Under the pieces are notes generated by a model. It was not told where the DNA came from. It saw only the letters and a program-made list of their open reading frames with translations, and made no database searches. DNA of 64,000 nt from Trichomonas vaginalis G3 (taxonomy: Eukaryota; Parabasalia; Trichomonadida; Trichomonadidae), in assembly GCF_026262505.1 (NCBI RefSeq), contig NC_067208.1, positions 8,379,962 to 8,443,961 of the forward strand. The letters run 5' to 3'. Within the stretch, counting starts at the first letter, position 1; every line of letters begins with the position of its first letter. Positions 41,990 through 54,474 of this stretch are shown piece by piece. A program made the translations under genes and the position numbers.

Positions 41990-44900
41990 AGATATAAAAA
42001 TTGCTCACATTTGCTCACATTTTGGCACTTTTTTTGTACGTTTGTCAAAAAATTGTGAGGAAGATCTCACAAAAATAGTCAAAATGTGAGCAAATTTTGA
42101 GAAGTGCTCACATTTTGACATACGATTATTTTCATACGTTTTTTTGATGAATTCTAATAAAACTTCATTACCACTTTCAGAACGAAGCGTAACTTTTCAG
42201 CACGTAACGCTCTATCATGTGTAGTGACATATTATTCAAAAAAACTCAGATTGCTTATCTTATAATAACAATTTCATTAGAAAAAATGCACGATTTCACG
42301 CTAAAACTTTGAAGCAATTCTTAAATTCGGATAAAAAATCGATATGTATTACACTTTAAACTTCAAAAAATGGTTCAAAATTTAGACTTAGTTTATCTTA
42401 ACAATATAGCAGATTTTAAGCCGAACAAGTAGGAGTAATAGAAATAGCTCTTGAAAATAATTACAATTAGTAATATGTAAGTCAAAGTTCGAGTATTCTA
42501 ATAAATAAACGTTCCGGATTTTCTTTACTACAAGAATCAATACTTAATATATAGAAGCAACAGTAAAAACTTATTAGAGATTCAAAAAGAAAGTTGACTA
42601 AAGAGAATCTTTTTATATAAGTAATTTTATTTTTTTGAAATACGAGATCGAATAAACATGTATTTTATTTTATTACTATAATAATACGTTTTTACATAGT
42701 AAGAAAGTTTAGAGACTGAAATGAAATTAAAAATTGAGAAAAAAATAAAGCTTTTCTATAAAAATTCATATTAGTATATAGTATAATGATATTACAATTT
42801 ATTGATCAAATAAAAAGAATATTTGTTGAATAATTTCTGTTCAAATTAAAAGTTCTTCAACTTACGGTAAATCTATCTGCCTTAAAAAGTATTACGATAT
42901 TATGCAAAGTCAATTTTCTCCAAAAAAATATTTGAAGATGATACTTTAAGTATACCAAAAATACAAGAATTTTGAGAGAACTCAATGAATTTTTGTGAAG
43001 GTGGAGTTAAATTGAGAAGATTTTTGGTCAGAGAAAAACAAAAATTACTATCTGATAAAATGGTATTAAAATGAAAAAAGTTTAAACAAAGGAAATGAAG
43101 AATTTATATTATATTAGAATTTAAAGAGTAAATATAAAAGATTGAAAGAAAGAATAATAATAGGATTCTTGAATGCAACATTTGGAATGATGTTTCCAGT
43201 TGTAGATGTGTTAAGCAAAGAGAGATAATGATAGTTTCTTGAGTTTTGAGTTAAGCTTGTTGTAGATGAGAGAGAAATTTTGACGAGACTGAGGAACTTC
43301 ATTTGGAATGATGTTTCCAGTTGTAGATGTGTTAAGCAAAGAGAGATAATGATAGTTTCTTGAGTTTTTGCAATTAACCATCCTCAATGACTATTGTTTT
43401 AATATAATTTTTAAATTTTTTAAAACTGACATTTTAGTTGTATATTTTTTCTAACAAAGGTACATTCACTAGGCGATAACAGTAAAATGGGATGAAAATA
43501 TGATAAATAGCATCCCTATATGGTGCCAAACAATATTTATACGGGCCAAAAAAAATTGGCTAGAGATTTGGCGAGTTATAAAACTTAGAAAATTGAGAGG
43601 GATTTTTATTTTTGAATTTTTTTTGGAAAGTTAAAATTGCGATTAAAAATCGATTTCCAGGAGAACTAAGCATCTCATCATATATTTAAATCGATAAAAA
43701 TATTAAATAATAGTTGAATAGTATAAGAACGTGAAATTATGGCTGAATCTACAGAAAAAATGAACATATTTGACATTTTTGAAAATTCATACGTTAGATG
43801 GTGACAGACTCATAAACTATACTTTAGCTAAGATTGATATATGGTTTCAACAACACATGGTTAAAATTGTAAAAATATTTTAGATTTCAAAAAGATATAT
43901 ATGGTAATATAATGGAACAAAGTCAACAAATAGCATGTTAAATATGTTATAATTAACTTTTTATTAGATCCAATAGTAGATATCGAATGGTTTCCAGCTT
44001 TATGGTTAAATATTTTCTTTTCGAGCTTCTCTTTAACTGTTGTATTAAGGTTGTAAATTTTTGATGCTAGAAACTATGGAATCTTCTTTGCTGCTGCATT
44101 TTTCTTGAGAGTTCTTGCAATTTCGAATAGATCTGCGCATTGTATGAAATTGAGGCTTTAAAATATCTTGAAAACAGAATAGGACTGCTTTTCCAAAGGA
44201 ATGCTTACTTGTAAATCAGAGAGTTTCAAAATTGAGAGCAAGATTATCATCATAACTTTCGATTTTGCTGCGAAAAAGGAAGACAAGTAATTAACAAATC
44301 ATTTACTGTTGTTCATTAAAAGAAGAAAACTTTGATAACAACTAATGATGATAAAATCAAGCTATCTTTTTATATTTTAAATTGATAAGACATTCAAAAT
44401 ATTTGAATGGTTTAAAATATTTTCTTTTAATTTCTATAAGATATTATCATGATTATATAATAAAATTTAAATTTTTATTCAAAAAGGCAATATTTCAAAC
44501 TTTTAATTTCAAAAATCTTAATTCTGCAATAAGTGTATTTAATTGTAGCAAATTTAATGATCCTTCGTCATGCTTAGCAATTTGGAACTCATAAATTAAT
44601 GATTTCTTCAAGTAAAATTCTGCATTATTTCAAAAGTCAATAATTCTCTAGTAACTTTTCTTCAAACTCTAACCATTATATTATATGTATAATGGAGAAT
44701 AATTGCAAAGAAAGATAGCCGAATTTACTGGTAGTTCTTGTGATGCGAAATAATTGCAAATTAACACATAGTTTTAACAGCATCAATCTCTTTTTGCTCT
44801 CATTTAAATGCATTCGCACACTTTAATTTTGAAATATAAGAGTTTTGGAAATTATCAAATTTATCTGCTCAAATACTATAGATCTTCATAAGTGTTAATA

Positions 44901-45864
44901 GAATCACCAGCCTTACATATAGTGTTTAATATAATGATGCACATCATACTGGGATTTATTCCTTATTCATCTAGTTATTATAAGATTTACAACCCCATGA
45001 AAATTTAAAATTTTGTCAAAAATAGTGAATGTACCTTTTTTCTAACACAACTATCAATAAATTGTAATATCATTATACTATATATTAATATGAATTTTTA
45101 TAGAAAAGCTTTATTTTTTTCTCAATTTTTAATTTCATTTCAGTCTCTAAACTTTCTTACTATGTAAAAACGTATTATTATAGTAATAAAAAAAATACAT
45201 GTTTATTCGATCTCGTATTTCAAAAAAATAAAATTTATATAAAAAGATTCTCTTTAGTCAACTTTCTTTTTGAATCTCTAATAAGTTTTTACTGTTGCTT
45301 CTATATATTAAGTATTGATTCTTGTAGTAAAGAAAATCCGGAACGTTTATTTATTAGAATACTCGAACTTTGACTTACATATTACTAATTGTAATTATTT
45401 TCAAGAGCTATTTCTATTACTCCTACTTGTTCGGCTTAAAATCTGCTATATTGTTAAGATAAACTAAGTCTAAATTTTGAACCATTTTTTGAAGTTTAAA
45501 GTGTAATACATATCGATTTTTATCCGAATTTAAGAATTGCTTCAAAGTTTTAGCGTGAAATCGTGCATTTTTTCTAATGAAATTGTTATTATAAGATAAG
45601 CAATCTGAGTTTTTTTGAATAATATGTCACTACACATGATAGAGCGTTACGTGCTGAAAAGTTACGCTTCGTTCTGAAAGTGGTAATGAAGTTTTATTAG
45701 AATTCATCAAAAAAACGTATGAAAATAATCGTATGTCAAAATGTGAGCACTTCTCAAAATTTGCTCACATTTTGACTATTTTTGTGAGATCTTCCTCACA
45801 ATTTTTTGACAAACGTACAAAAAAGTGCCAAAATGTGAGCAAATGTGAGCAATTTTTATATCTC
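41990..45864. mobile_element. 3.9 kb DNA transposon with about 0.8 kb inverted repeats
   Basis: Terminal inverted repeats are 41990-42806 and 45053-45864, almost identical, starting GAGATATAAAAATTGCTCAC. They contain tandem GCTCACATTT words. Flanked by a perfect 8-bp duplication CGAAATTC (41982-41989 and 45865-45872). The interior (42807-45052) has only degenerate short frames, so it is non-autonomous. GGTACATTCACTA occurs near both inner ends (about 43.46 kb forward, 45.03 kb reverse), suggesting the inverted repeats were once longer and about 0.6 kb was inserted on the left. Long inverted repeats with an 8-bp duplication fit Mutator-like or hAT-like elements. Confidence 0.85.
43181..43375. 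repeat. Direct repeat of about 73 bp, spacing 121 bp
   Basis: TTTGGAATGATGTTTCCAG... at 43181 and 43302, each continuing through AAGCAAAGAGAGATAATGAT to CTTGAGTTTT. Lies inside the 3.9 kb transposon. Confidence 0.8.
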
Positions 45865-45872
45865 CGAAATTC

Positions 45873-46306
45873 ATGTAAACTACATACGATACATCTGGTG
45901 TTGGATAATATGTTCCGAAAAAGTTATTAAGATTGTAAAATGAACCTTTTTTTTCGTTAACATTTGTTGATAAATATAAGCAATTGCAGCTACTTCGAGC
46001 GGTACAGTTCAAACAACAGACTTCTCGTAGTACTGCGAATTTCCTTGTGTTAATATAAATTGCTCCGGCTTGGCCATTCGAATTTGAGTCTGCACGGCAT
46101 GAGGAATAACGACTATTTTCGATAATGATTTGTACGTTTCCTACTATATTTAAAGCTCCTCCGATATCTGATGTTAATTTTTGAAAATTACCGTTTCTAA
46201 TGAATACTGAACCACTGACTGGGTTCAAATAATGCCTTTCATTCGATTCTATAGTAAGACATGTCTCTGGCGCTGAGGATGCAGTAGTAAGGAAAAGAGA
46301 AATCAT
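45873..46306 (-). pseudogene. Second beta-helix family gene, N-terminal part
   Basis: ATG 46304-46306: MISLFLTTASSAPETCLTIE, a short signal peptide, then VSGSVFIRNGNFQKLTSDIG, GGALNIVGNVQIIIENSRYS, GQAGAIYINTRKFAVLREVC and a Cys-rich stretch to SYVVYMNF. GGA(I/L) turns are as in Pmp-like proteins. The frame is cut by the transposon 41990-45864. The host sequence on the two sides, minus one copy of the 8-bp duplication, stays in phase, showing that the insertion was clean and probably recent. Confidence 0.75.
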
Positions 46307-46666
46307 AAATTTATTTGCAAAAAATAGTTTTATAGCTCGAGTGCATAATAATGTTCTAACTAATGATTTTAGTAAAAGTTTTTCATTTGATCTTGACTTA
46401 TTTGGGCTTTTCGATATAATTTCAAATCGATATATCTTTTTTATGCAATGGGATCACCAAATAACGAAGTTGCTCATTGAAGCAAAGTAATGCAAGCAAG
46501 AATTGATGTTATTTTCTCCTTTTTTGAATGAAATATAATGTTTTGAAGAATTAAATTATGCTATTTTATATCCATTTGTTGGGGCTAATATAATTAAATA
46601 CTTATTTTTGCATTAATCTAGTAAAATTAACTGTACGTTTAAAAAAATAAACTATTCAAATCCTGG
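46307..46666. other. Intergenic
   Basis: No gene seen; the divergent promoters of the split beta-helix gene and of the coiled-coil gene would lie here. Confidence 0.4.
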
Positions 46667-48817
46667 ATGAGTTTGCTTGACTCGTCATGGTTCACAGACA
46701 GACCAATTCATCCAGATAAGCAGCCCAAAAAGATTCCTATGACGGAATGGGAATACCAAGAAAAACACGGCCTTGATAGCCAAAAGGATATTGATTAGTG
46801 ATTTTTCTGATCCATCAACTTTCTCATTTTCAAGTGATCAATCGATGGACTCGGATGGGCCAGCACCACCAAAGAAGGAAAGACCGCCATTAAATACTTC
46901 AGACCCAGAAAAAATTGGAGAAGCACTAAAAACAGATTTAGATTTTATATCAACATCGCATAATTTAAGCACACAACGTAGAGAAGCTGCAGATAGAGAG
47001 ATACAAGATACAATATCATCAGCAAAATATACATATTTTAACGATTTAGAAGCTGAAGCGCAATTTAGCGATCTGTCCTTTTCAGATGACTTCGAATCAT
47101 CTTCAAAATCTAAAACAAATAAATACGGAATATCAGATGCACTCGAATCCGAACTTATGACCTGTGGAGTACAAAAAGTTGGAAAAGGAGATTCGTCATG
47201 CATCGTAAGAAAATCACAGTCAGCTAAAATCGATTCATCTAGCAAAAATTACGACTTTGATAATTCATCTTCGAAAATCTCAAAAATTTCGACACTGAAA
47301 ACAACAGATAAATCAACAAAGACAGATAAAAATACAGATACTATATCAACAATGGCCGATATTTCATCATTCCATGATACAATGACATCAGATTTTCAAA
47401 TTAGAATCAACACAAGGAAAAAACAAAAACAGATTACAGATAAAATTAGCCCTAATAAAAGGAAATCGTTACTATTACAGATACTCTTCAATCAACCATA
47501 GAAAAAGCAAAAAGTAATAAAGATACAAAAGAATTTACTGATTTTAGTAGTGACACCGATCTTCTTGCCACAAATCGAACATCTACATTAGGTACAACTG
47601 ATCTCCAAACGAATACTCAAAACAATGGGTGATTCTCTCATGAAAAGCAACACAATTACAAAGAAAACAACAATTTCATGCAAAACAGACACATCAACAA
47701 TTAAACCTGATCCAAATGCAAGTAGTTTATATGGAGAAATTAATAGTAGTCTTGAAATTTCGGATCAAAACAACAAACTTGCGAAAGAAAATATATAAGA
47801 AAACAACTCGAAGAGAGAAAACAGTCCATACAAGAAGTATGAAAAAAAGAAACCAATTCCAGATCAAATCCCAGAATTCATGAAAGATGAAAGAGAAGAG
47901 AACTTATTGAGCGCGAAAAGAAGAATCACTTCAACGACAAAAAGAAAGTTTGAGACGAAGTGAAGATATTTCGAAACAATTAGAAGAATCAGTCAGAAAA
48001 CACGAAGATGACAGATGAAAGACGTAAAGCATTAGAATACAAACCAAAGCCATTAGAAGACAAATCACCACGATTCCTAAAGAAGACAGAACATTCATTA
48101 AAGTCAAAGCGATTGGAAGAAGAAGAGAAAAAGCTAGCATCTAAACAAAGTTCTAAGAAGAAATATGAATTAATACCAGATGAATCTGATTTAATCAAAA
48201 GAAAGAAAACTCAAGAAGTTAATAGGAGAACAAAAATTAGAAGAAATCGTGTTTGAAAAAGTCCCTCCTCCACTCCAAAAGAGAAGCATCGTAAAAGAGT
48301 TGTTATTGACGAAGATGATGTTGATCCAAGGAGGTTAAATATGAGTGAAAAAGATAAGAAGGCATTCTATGATCCAGCAACAACAAAAGCAGCACAATTA
48401 CGTAATCAAATGATCAGACAAAAGATTGTTCAACAAGCAGAAGCAGACAGAGCTAAACGAGAAGAAGATGAACGACTTAGGAAGGAAATCAAAGTTGCTG
48501 CAAGGATCGAACCAGATTTGCGGAAATTACGAGAACAAAGTCAAGTTAAAACGAAAGATATTAAAGAACGTAGGAAAGAAGAAGAGGAAAAAAGTAAACA
48601 AGTTTCTAAGGAAACTCGAAAAATGCTTAAACGAGTTGAAAAGAATCCTTCATTGTTTAACAGAGAAGGACAAGAACTAACAAGACAAGAAGCGCGTCAT
48701 CGAGCGAAAGTCAGCAGTGTTGTTAAGACTCAAGAACAAATGCATTGGGATACAGTCCGAGCTCGAAGAGAAGCTAAAAATGAAGAACTGAGAAAGATGT
48801 GGAGCGGAAAAATGTAA
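46667..48817 (+). pseudogene. Decayed coiled-coil gene, possibly FAM161-like
   Basis: Starts with ATG 46667 (MSLLDSSWFTDRPIHPDKQP, then KKIPMTEWEYQEKHGLDSQK), stops in frame at 46796, then resumes in shifted frames. Pieces: Ser/Asp-rich 46.80-47.46 kb (DPSTFSFSSDQSMDSDGPAP, LEAEAQFSDLSFSDDF), Thr/Lys-rich 47.47-47.80, Lys/Glu-rich 47.8-48.25, and a long final frame 48341-48817 (TTKAAQLRNQMIRQKIVQQA, MLKRVEKNPSLFNREGQEL, WDTVRARREAKNEELRKMW). At least five frame changes or stops. The last piece resembles the C-terminal coiled coil of FAM161 (UPF0564) microtubule/centriole proteins, with RVEKNPSLF against RVxxRPxLF; this is tentative. Confidence 0.6.
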
Positions 48818-49306
48818 TATTTTTATGTGTTTATTAAATAAAAAGATATTTGTTTATTTATGTTAAGTATGAAATGTATACACATTCTCTATATTTTGAA
48901 GGTAACTTTTACCTCAACAAATAAAAATTATTTCTCTGAAAAATACAGAGAGAAATTTAAATGCGGAACTTTGATATTTTTCCCCACACATTAGTATTTT
49001 CACTCTTTGCATATGAACTCTATATTGCATTCTGGCTTAAGAGTGCACTAGGAGGATTACGGCTTTTTAATCCTCCTTTTTTTCTAAAAATTCTTCTACT
49101 TTTTAGTACTTTCGAGCTCTAAAAAGTAGAGCTTAAATGCGTCTGCAATTAGAGCGCATTCATATCATATACCTCATTCTCCTTGAAATAAAACATAATT
49201 CAATATTTTTATTAATTCTTTTTAATTTTCCTGAGAAGTACCTTAATATGTTATACCAATCTAATGTAAATTCATATTTAACATCAAATTAGGCTTGAGA
49301 GTTTCA
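48818..49306. other. Intergenic with possible TTAA-element end and two hairpins
   Basis: CTTAAGAGTGCACTAGGAGG at 49036 resembles the left end of the GGGTGCAC family. AGGAGGATTA...TAATCCTCCT and CTACTTTTTAG...CTAAAAAGTAG are two adjacent stems at about 49.05-49.13 kb. No right end was found nearby and no gene is present. Confidence 0.45.
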
Positions 49307-50380
49307 TCAAATTAATTTTATTTTTTTTACTAAAGCAATACAAAGAGAAGTAATGAAATGATATGAATAATGATAAACAATTTCATATTTTGTGATAATA
49401 TTCTTCTTTATCTCTAAATCTAAAATAGGAAACTCTGCTTCACACAGATATGATGAAAAGTGTGAAAGATTATGAATAGAAGATATATTTTTAACATTAT
49501 TTGTTGTAACTAATTGATATGTTTTATCTATTATTCTGTCACAGAAAGAATCTTTAACTGTAATTGAACCATCATTATTTTGATAAAATTCTTTTCCTGA
49601 TCTTGTGTTTCCAAGAAATGAACAGTTTTCAATAAGAACAGTTGATCCACATGCACAGAATGTTCCATATGTAGATTCTTTGTGTTTATTATTCAAAACA
49701 TTACAAAAATTAAAATTATAGTTACCCCAACTTAATGATAAAATTCTATAATTTGATGTTGTGTTACAAAATGATGAATATGTTACATTACTTAGACTTG
49801 TTGGAACAGTTAGAAGTATTCCTGAGTCCCAGGCTGCTTCACAGAAACTTGTGTTGATTGATTTAACTCCAATATTTCCATACCAAAGATGATTTGTAAA
49901 AGATTTTTCTAATTTTCCGCATAAATAAAAAGAACTTTCATAAAGATAATTTTTATTATTTGATTTATTAACTAATTCAACATATGAATGATGCCCATAT
50001 GAGTTTGTTTTTGATTTGTAGCCACATGTTCGGTATTGGACAATGGAACTATTACAAATAAAGTATATAGATCCACCATTTGTATTACTGCTGCAGTTAG
50101 TAAATGAACAATACGAGTTAAGAAATTTATTGTTTGATTTTTCAAAAGAAATGGCACTCTTAGTTGTAATGGTGATGAATATACAGTTATATAAGAAGCA
50201 TTCATTATTTGTTGATTTCGCGGTAACATTTATACCTTGAATTGGTTCTGAATTAGGTGATGTATTGTAAAATAACTTCCAAACATCATCAGGTGATTGA
50301 TCAAAGTGTAAATTATTCATAGTTGATGTGTGTTTTGAGACTGTTATCTGAAAATCGTGATTGAATTTCATTGTTTTCAT
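49307..50380 (-). CDS. Beta-helix family copy C5, intact (357 residues)
   Basis: Complete frame from ATG 50378-50380 (MKTMKFNHDFQITVSKHTST) to a stop after KKIKLI. Same repeats as C3 (GGSIYFICNSSIVQYRTCG, VKSINTSFCEAAWD, VTYSSFCNTTSN, VLIENCSFLGNTRSG, ITVKDSFCDR), but with the C1-type C-terminus IVYHYSYHFITSLCIAL, a hydrophobic stretch that could anchor in a membrane. So C3 and C5 share a 5' region and flank but differ in 3' ends, indicating recombination between family members. The 26-bp hairpin stands directly upstream. Confidence 0.7.
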   Translation of the reverse strand: MKTMKFNHDFQITVSKHTSTMNNLHFDQSPDDVWKLFYNTSPNSEPIQGINVTAKSTNNECFLYNCIFITITTKSAISFEKSNNKFLNSYCSFTNCSSNTNGGSIYFICNSSIVQYRTCGYKSKTNSYGHHSYVELVNKSNNKNYLYESSFYLCGKLEKSFTNHLWYGNIGVKSINTSFCEAAWDSGILLTVPTSLSNVTYSSFCNTTSNYRILSLSWGNYNFNFCNVLNNKHKESTYGTFCACGSTVLIENCSFLGNTRSGKEFYQNNDGSITVKDSFCDRIIDKTYQLVTTNNVKNISSIHNLSHFSSYLCEAEFPILDLEIKKNIITKYEIVYHYSYHFITSLCIALVKKIKLI

Positions 50381-51890
50381 CAAAAAAATGAATCGGCATT
50401 ATTTGACATTTCAATGATGTAAATGTCAAATAATGCCGATTCATTTGAATCTTATATTCAAGTTATGAAATTGCGATTCTTTTAGCTGTCATCAGCATTT
50501 TAACAGCTAGTGCATGGAAACAATGATGTAAATCATTCTAATCTTATATAAAAACATCGATTTTGCTGATTAAATTTTTGGATTTCGTAATAAAATGATC
50601 AATATTGTAAATAATTAAAGCTATTGTACTTACACATGATTTGTATATTATAAAATGTATGAAATATCGACTTAATTCGCTTGAAAATTTGAAATAGGGA
50701 GAATCTTTATATAAAACGCCTAATATCTAACAATTATTACATTAAATGAATACTTAAATTTGAGTAATCGATGATTTATATGAATTCTCTGGTCTGAATA
50801 AAGAATATCGAAAATTAGTTTGATTTTGGGGTTGTTTTGATAGTATTGTCAAATGTAATGATGTAAAAACATGAATTTATTAGTAAATACATGCTCGTGT
50901 TTGAGTAAAAATAGATATTTGTTGTTGTGAAATAAGTATTTGATTTCTTGTAAATCTTGAATGAAAACAATAAGTTCGTATCAATGGGAAAATCGAATAT
51001 GTAGCTATTTAATTTGTATCAAAAGAATTTTTTAATGAGAATTTAAATTTCGAAGAAATTTGTTATGTATCGTTGAGTTTTGTAATTAAAACTGATATGT
51101 TAATGATGTGATTTGCTTTTTTAAAACATTTATTAGTCTTGATGAAATAATTTTTCTTTTAGTTAAACATTTCTTCTGAGTTTGCTAATAAAGACGGAGT
51201 CCTTTGTGAATGTGACATAGGCGCCCGAGAACCGTATGCACAAAAACTCTTATTGGGTGTCTTGTCTTTAGATATTCTTTCAAAAATATGCCAAATTTGA
51301 TTGATGATTTCTAAAAAAGTAATCTAATCATCTGATGCCATTAATTGTATTTAGAAAAAAAATTCGTTCTTTTAATTTTTTAAGAGTATCACAGCAGATG
51401 ATTAACTTTCCTTGATTTACGATACAACTAATTCACCAAATGCAGAAGTGCAATCGAATACAAACAATCGAATCTCCTAATTGATGAATCAAATAGTCCA
51501 TTTTTCATTGAATTATTTAATCAAATCGTCTCTAATCATAGCAATCCTCCAAAATCAATCAGTAGTACACATGTTATCTTTGATCAATTCTTACGTTATA
51601 AAGAGAAGAGCACATTTATATGATCTCAAGTATATTTTTGATTTTTTTTACAAATCTTGTCAATAAGACATTTGAAGTTGTTACCGATACAGTTACATAA
51701 TTTTGAGATACAAATTCACCGCGCAATATTATTTTATTAAACTAAAACAGAGATAATTTTCTAAAAATTTAAATCATACATTGATCAGTACCTTGTAGAA
51801 GATACACATATTGATTTCAAATTCGTATGCATTGAAATGTTCGACGACATTTACACTGTTCGTTTTGAACCTATAATTATTCCATTTATA
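50327..51890. repeat. Second copy of the 1.56 kb duplicated segment
   Basis: Pairs with 29583-31146. The copy ends at CCATTTATA, exactly where the inverted-repeat element 51891-53161 begins. Confidence 0.85.
50386..50446. repeat. Perfect 26-bp-stem hairpin abutting the C5 start
   Basis: Identical to the hairpin at 29642-29702, again 5 nt upstream of the ATG on the minus strand. Confidence 0.85.
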
Positions 51891-53161
51891 CCCAGAGTTT
51901 CCTTACTTTTACCACTCCCCATGTAATTTCTGGGGAAAACGATAATTCATTTTTTTTATGGATGAATAGATCGTTTTCCTAGAAAGGACCTCATATCTCT
52001 GGCTAAAAAGAGTGTCAGATCCTAAATAGATTATTGATCTAGTGTACAAATCCAATAAAAAGCCTATTTTTTTGGCTTTTTTGGTGCTCATTTTTTCGAA
52101 GATCTACATGAATATGGGGAAACCATCGGATTTTTTTTGGTTAACCCACATCTTCATGTAGTCTGGACTATCTTTCCTCGAAGGACCTCTTTACGGGTGT
52201 AAAAACTCATAAAGTTCTCAAAAGATTCATTCTCGATCTCCATGCTGAAAGAATTTACAATAAAAAAGAGATCTACGCATCAAACTACAGCCATAAATGA
52301 ACTGAACCCCTAAAGCTTAGCTCTTAGTTTATCAAAAACGTCGAAATCCTTCTCATTGCAATCAAATTTTCTCAATAACTCATAAGAAAAATCGAATTTT
52401 GATTAAGCCGATGTTATAGGTATCACAAATACTACAAACTTGAGCAATATCGAAATTGCCAGCAAAAGTTTGAAATTGCATTGCTCATATTTGTTTTGTA
52501 AACTAAAAATCTGCTTATATTATTCATTAATTTTTATATATTATTCATATACTTTAATAAAAATAATACTATTTCACCTTAAAAATGAATTTCATAAGTC
52601 AATATTATTTTTTTGAAAATGTATCAATTTTCGATTAAAACAACATGAGAATAAAATTTACGCAAAATTATTTTAAAAAATGGTTTTAAAAATTTACAAT
52701 TGATTAAGAATAAGATTGCAAGAAGTTTTGAAGTTTAATTTTAAGAAAAAAAATTCGGATATTATTCATGGATCTAAGTAATCTGATATTTGAGTATCGG
52801 CACTATGCAGAAAACATATATTTATAGTTTTTTTGGATTTTTATGATTTTAAATATATTCAAATTTGGCAATCCAATAGATTTTTAAAAAATAGGTAAAT
52901 AAAAATAGATTACATATGCAGCAGATTTAGAACATGAAACAAATCTTATAGTGACCCAAAAAAAAATTCATGATCCAAAAAAGAAAAAAATTGGTTAAAT
53001 GGGAATCAAACCTTGGCATAATGAATCATTATGTCGGATGTTTACACTACACTACACCGGCAGTTCGAAAAATACCCTTGGTGGTTCTATTTAATAGCTA
53101 CTCCCAACGATAGGCGGTGTCCCCAGCTTTAGAGGGGTGGTAAAAGTAAGGAAAATCTGGG
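51891..53161. mobile_element. 1.27 kb TA-flanked element, probably mariner-like and decayed
   Basis: Inverted ends CCCAGAGTTTCCTTACTTTT and the complement of AAAAGTAAGGAAAATCTGGG, with ACCACYCC next to them; about 28 bp with two mismatches. TA flanks both sides (TTTATA|CCC and GGG|TAAATC), the target of Tc1/mariner elements. On the minus strand, 52091-51909 reads TLFSQRYEVLSRKTIYSSIK, faintly like a transposase helix-turn-helix region; the rest is not coding. The two flanks come from different parts of the beta-helix repeat (C5 upstream region left, C6 3' part right). Confidence 0.6.
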
Positions 53162-54097
53162 TAAATCAAAAGCAGATCTCATAGGCTTTTTATCTAAAAT
53201 AGGAAACTCTGCTTCACACAGATATGATGAAAAGTGTGAAAGATGATGAATAGAATATATATTTTGAACATTATTTGTTCTAACTGATTGATATGTTTTA
53301 TCTATTATTCTGTCACAGAAAGAATCTTTAACTGTAATTGAACCAGAATAATATTGATAAAATTCTTTTCCTGATCTTGTGTTTCCAAGAAATGAACAGT
53401 TTTCAATAAGAACAGTTGATTTACCTGCATAGAATGTTCCATAATCAGATTTTTTGTGTTCATTATTCAAAACATTACAAAAATTAAAATTATAGTTACC
53501 AGAATCTAATGATAAAATTCTACAATTTGATGTTGTGTTACAAAATGATGAATATGTTACATTACTTAGACTTGTTGGATCACCTAAATATATTCCTGAG
53601 TCATAGTTTGCTTCACAGAAACTTGTGTTAATTGATTTAACTTCAATATTTCCATAATAAAGATGATTTGTATAAGATTTTTCTAAATTTCCGCATAAAT
53701 AAAAAGAACTTTCATAAAGATAATTTTTATTATTTGATTTAGAAACTAAGGAAACATATGAATGATGTCCATAGGAGTTTGTTTTTGATTTGTAGCTACA
53801 TGTTCAGTATTGGACAATGGAACTATTACAGTTAAAGTAGATAGATCCACCGTTTGTATTACTACTGCAATTAGTAAATGAACAATCGGAATTAAGGAAT
53901 TTATTGTTTGTATTCGTAAAATAAATGGCACTATTGGTCGTAATAGCGATAAATATGCTTTCAAATATGAAACACTCATTATTTGTCGATTTAGCTGTAA
54001 CATTTGTGCCACAAATAGGTTCTGAATTAGGTTGTGTATTGTAAAAGAGTTCCCAAACATCACCAGAAGATTGAGAAAGATTAAATACTTTCTCTTC
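53162..54097 (-). pseudogene. Beta-helix family copy C6, broken
   Basis: Close to C1 and C7. The 3' end is replaced by the element 51891-53161 (after KPMRSAFDL the frame runs into its inverted end, giving PRFSLLLPPL). An in-frame TGA near 53.8 kb interrupts QYRTCGY (here Y*TCSY). Like C1 it has no ATG after the upstream TAG at 54098-54100. Confidence 0.7.
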
Positions 54098-54109
54098 CTA
54101 AAATGAATT

Positions 54110-54474
54110 GTAAACTTCAGAAAACTACTTCCCTCGTCAAAACTTTTAAGAAAAATTTTTTATCTCTTCCAGAAAGGAATAAAAACGGGGGAAAAAGATA
54201 TTACCATAAGTAATGAGTCGAATCCTTGCTGTCCAAAAGCGTGGCCTTACACCTTATGTTCCTTTTGATTGTCAATCACTTCCTTCCAAGTTAATTACAA
54301 ATCAGAAGCATCAAGAAGAGTGACACGAAGCTTTACTTATTACTCAACAATTATAAAAAGAACTGCGATTACCATAAGCATTTGAATAATATCAAAAAAC
54401 AGTTTCAATCATATCAGCAACAGTATATACATGAAAGAAAGAACTTATAAATGAATACATCGAGTACATAGTAT
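54110..54474. repeat. C6 upstream flank, related to 13.74-14.25 kb
   Basis: Contains one AATGAGTCG unit and the stretch ACCATAAGCATTTGAATAAT shared with the flank of C1. At about 54.475 kb the similarity is interrupted and resumes near 55.17 kb (GTTAATTGAAAAA), so about 0.7 kb is inserted here relative to C1, between two TA dinucleotides. Confidence 0.65.

Noticed and set aside
41990-45864. Possibility that the large inverted-repeat element is a Maverick/Polinton.
   Set aside because: It has no capsid, polymerase or integrase coding content, is only 3.9 kb, and has an 8-bp rather than 5-6-bp duplication.
52985-53085. A tRNA-like stretch on the minus strand (GGTTTGATTCCC B-box-like word, GTGTAGTGTAGTGTAAACA D-arm-like word).
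   Set aside because: The acceptor and T stems do not pair, and the anticodon-loop U33 is missing. At best a decayed tRNA-derived fragment inside the 51891-53161 element.
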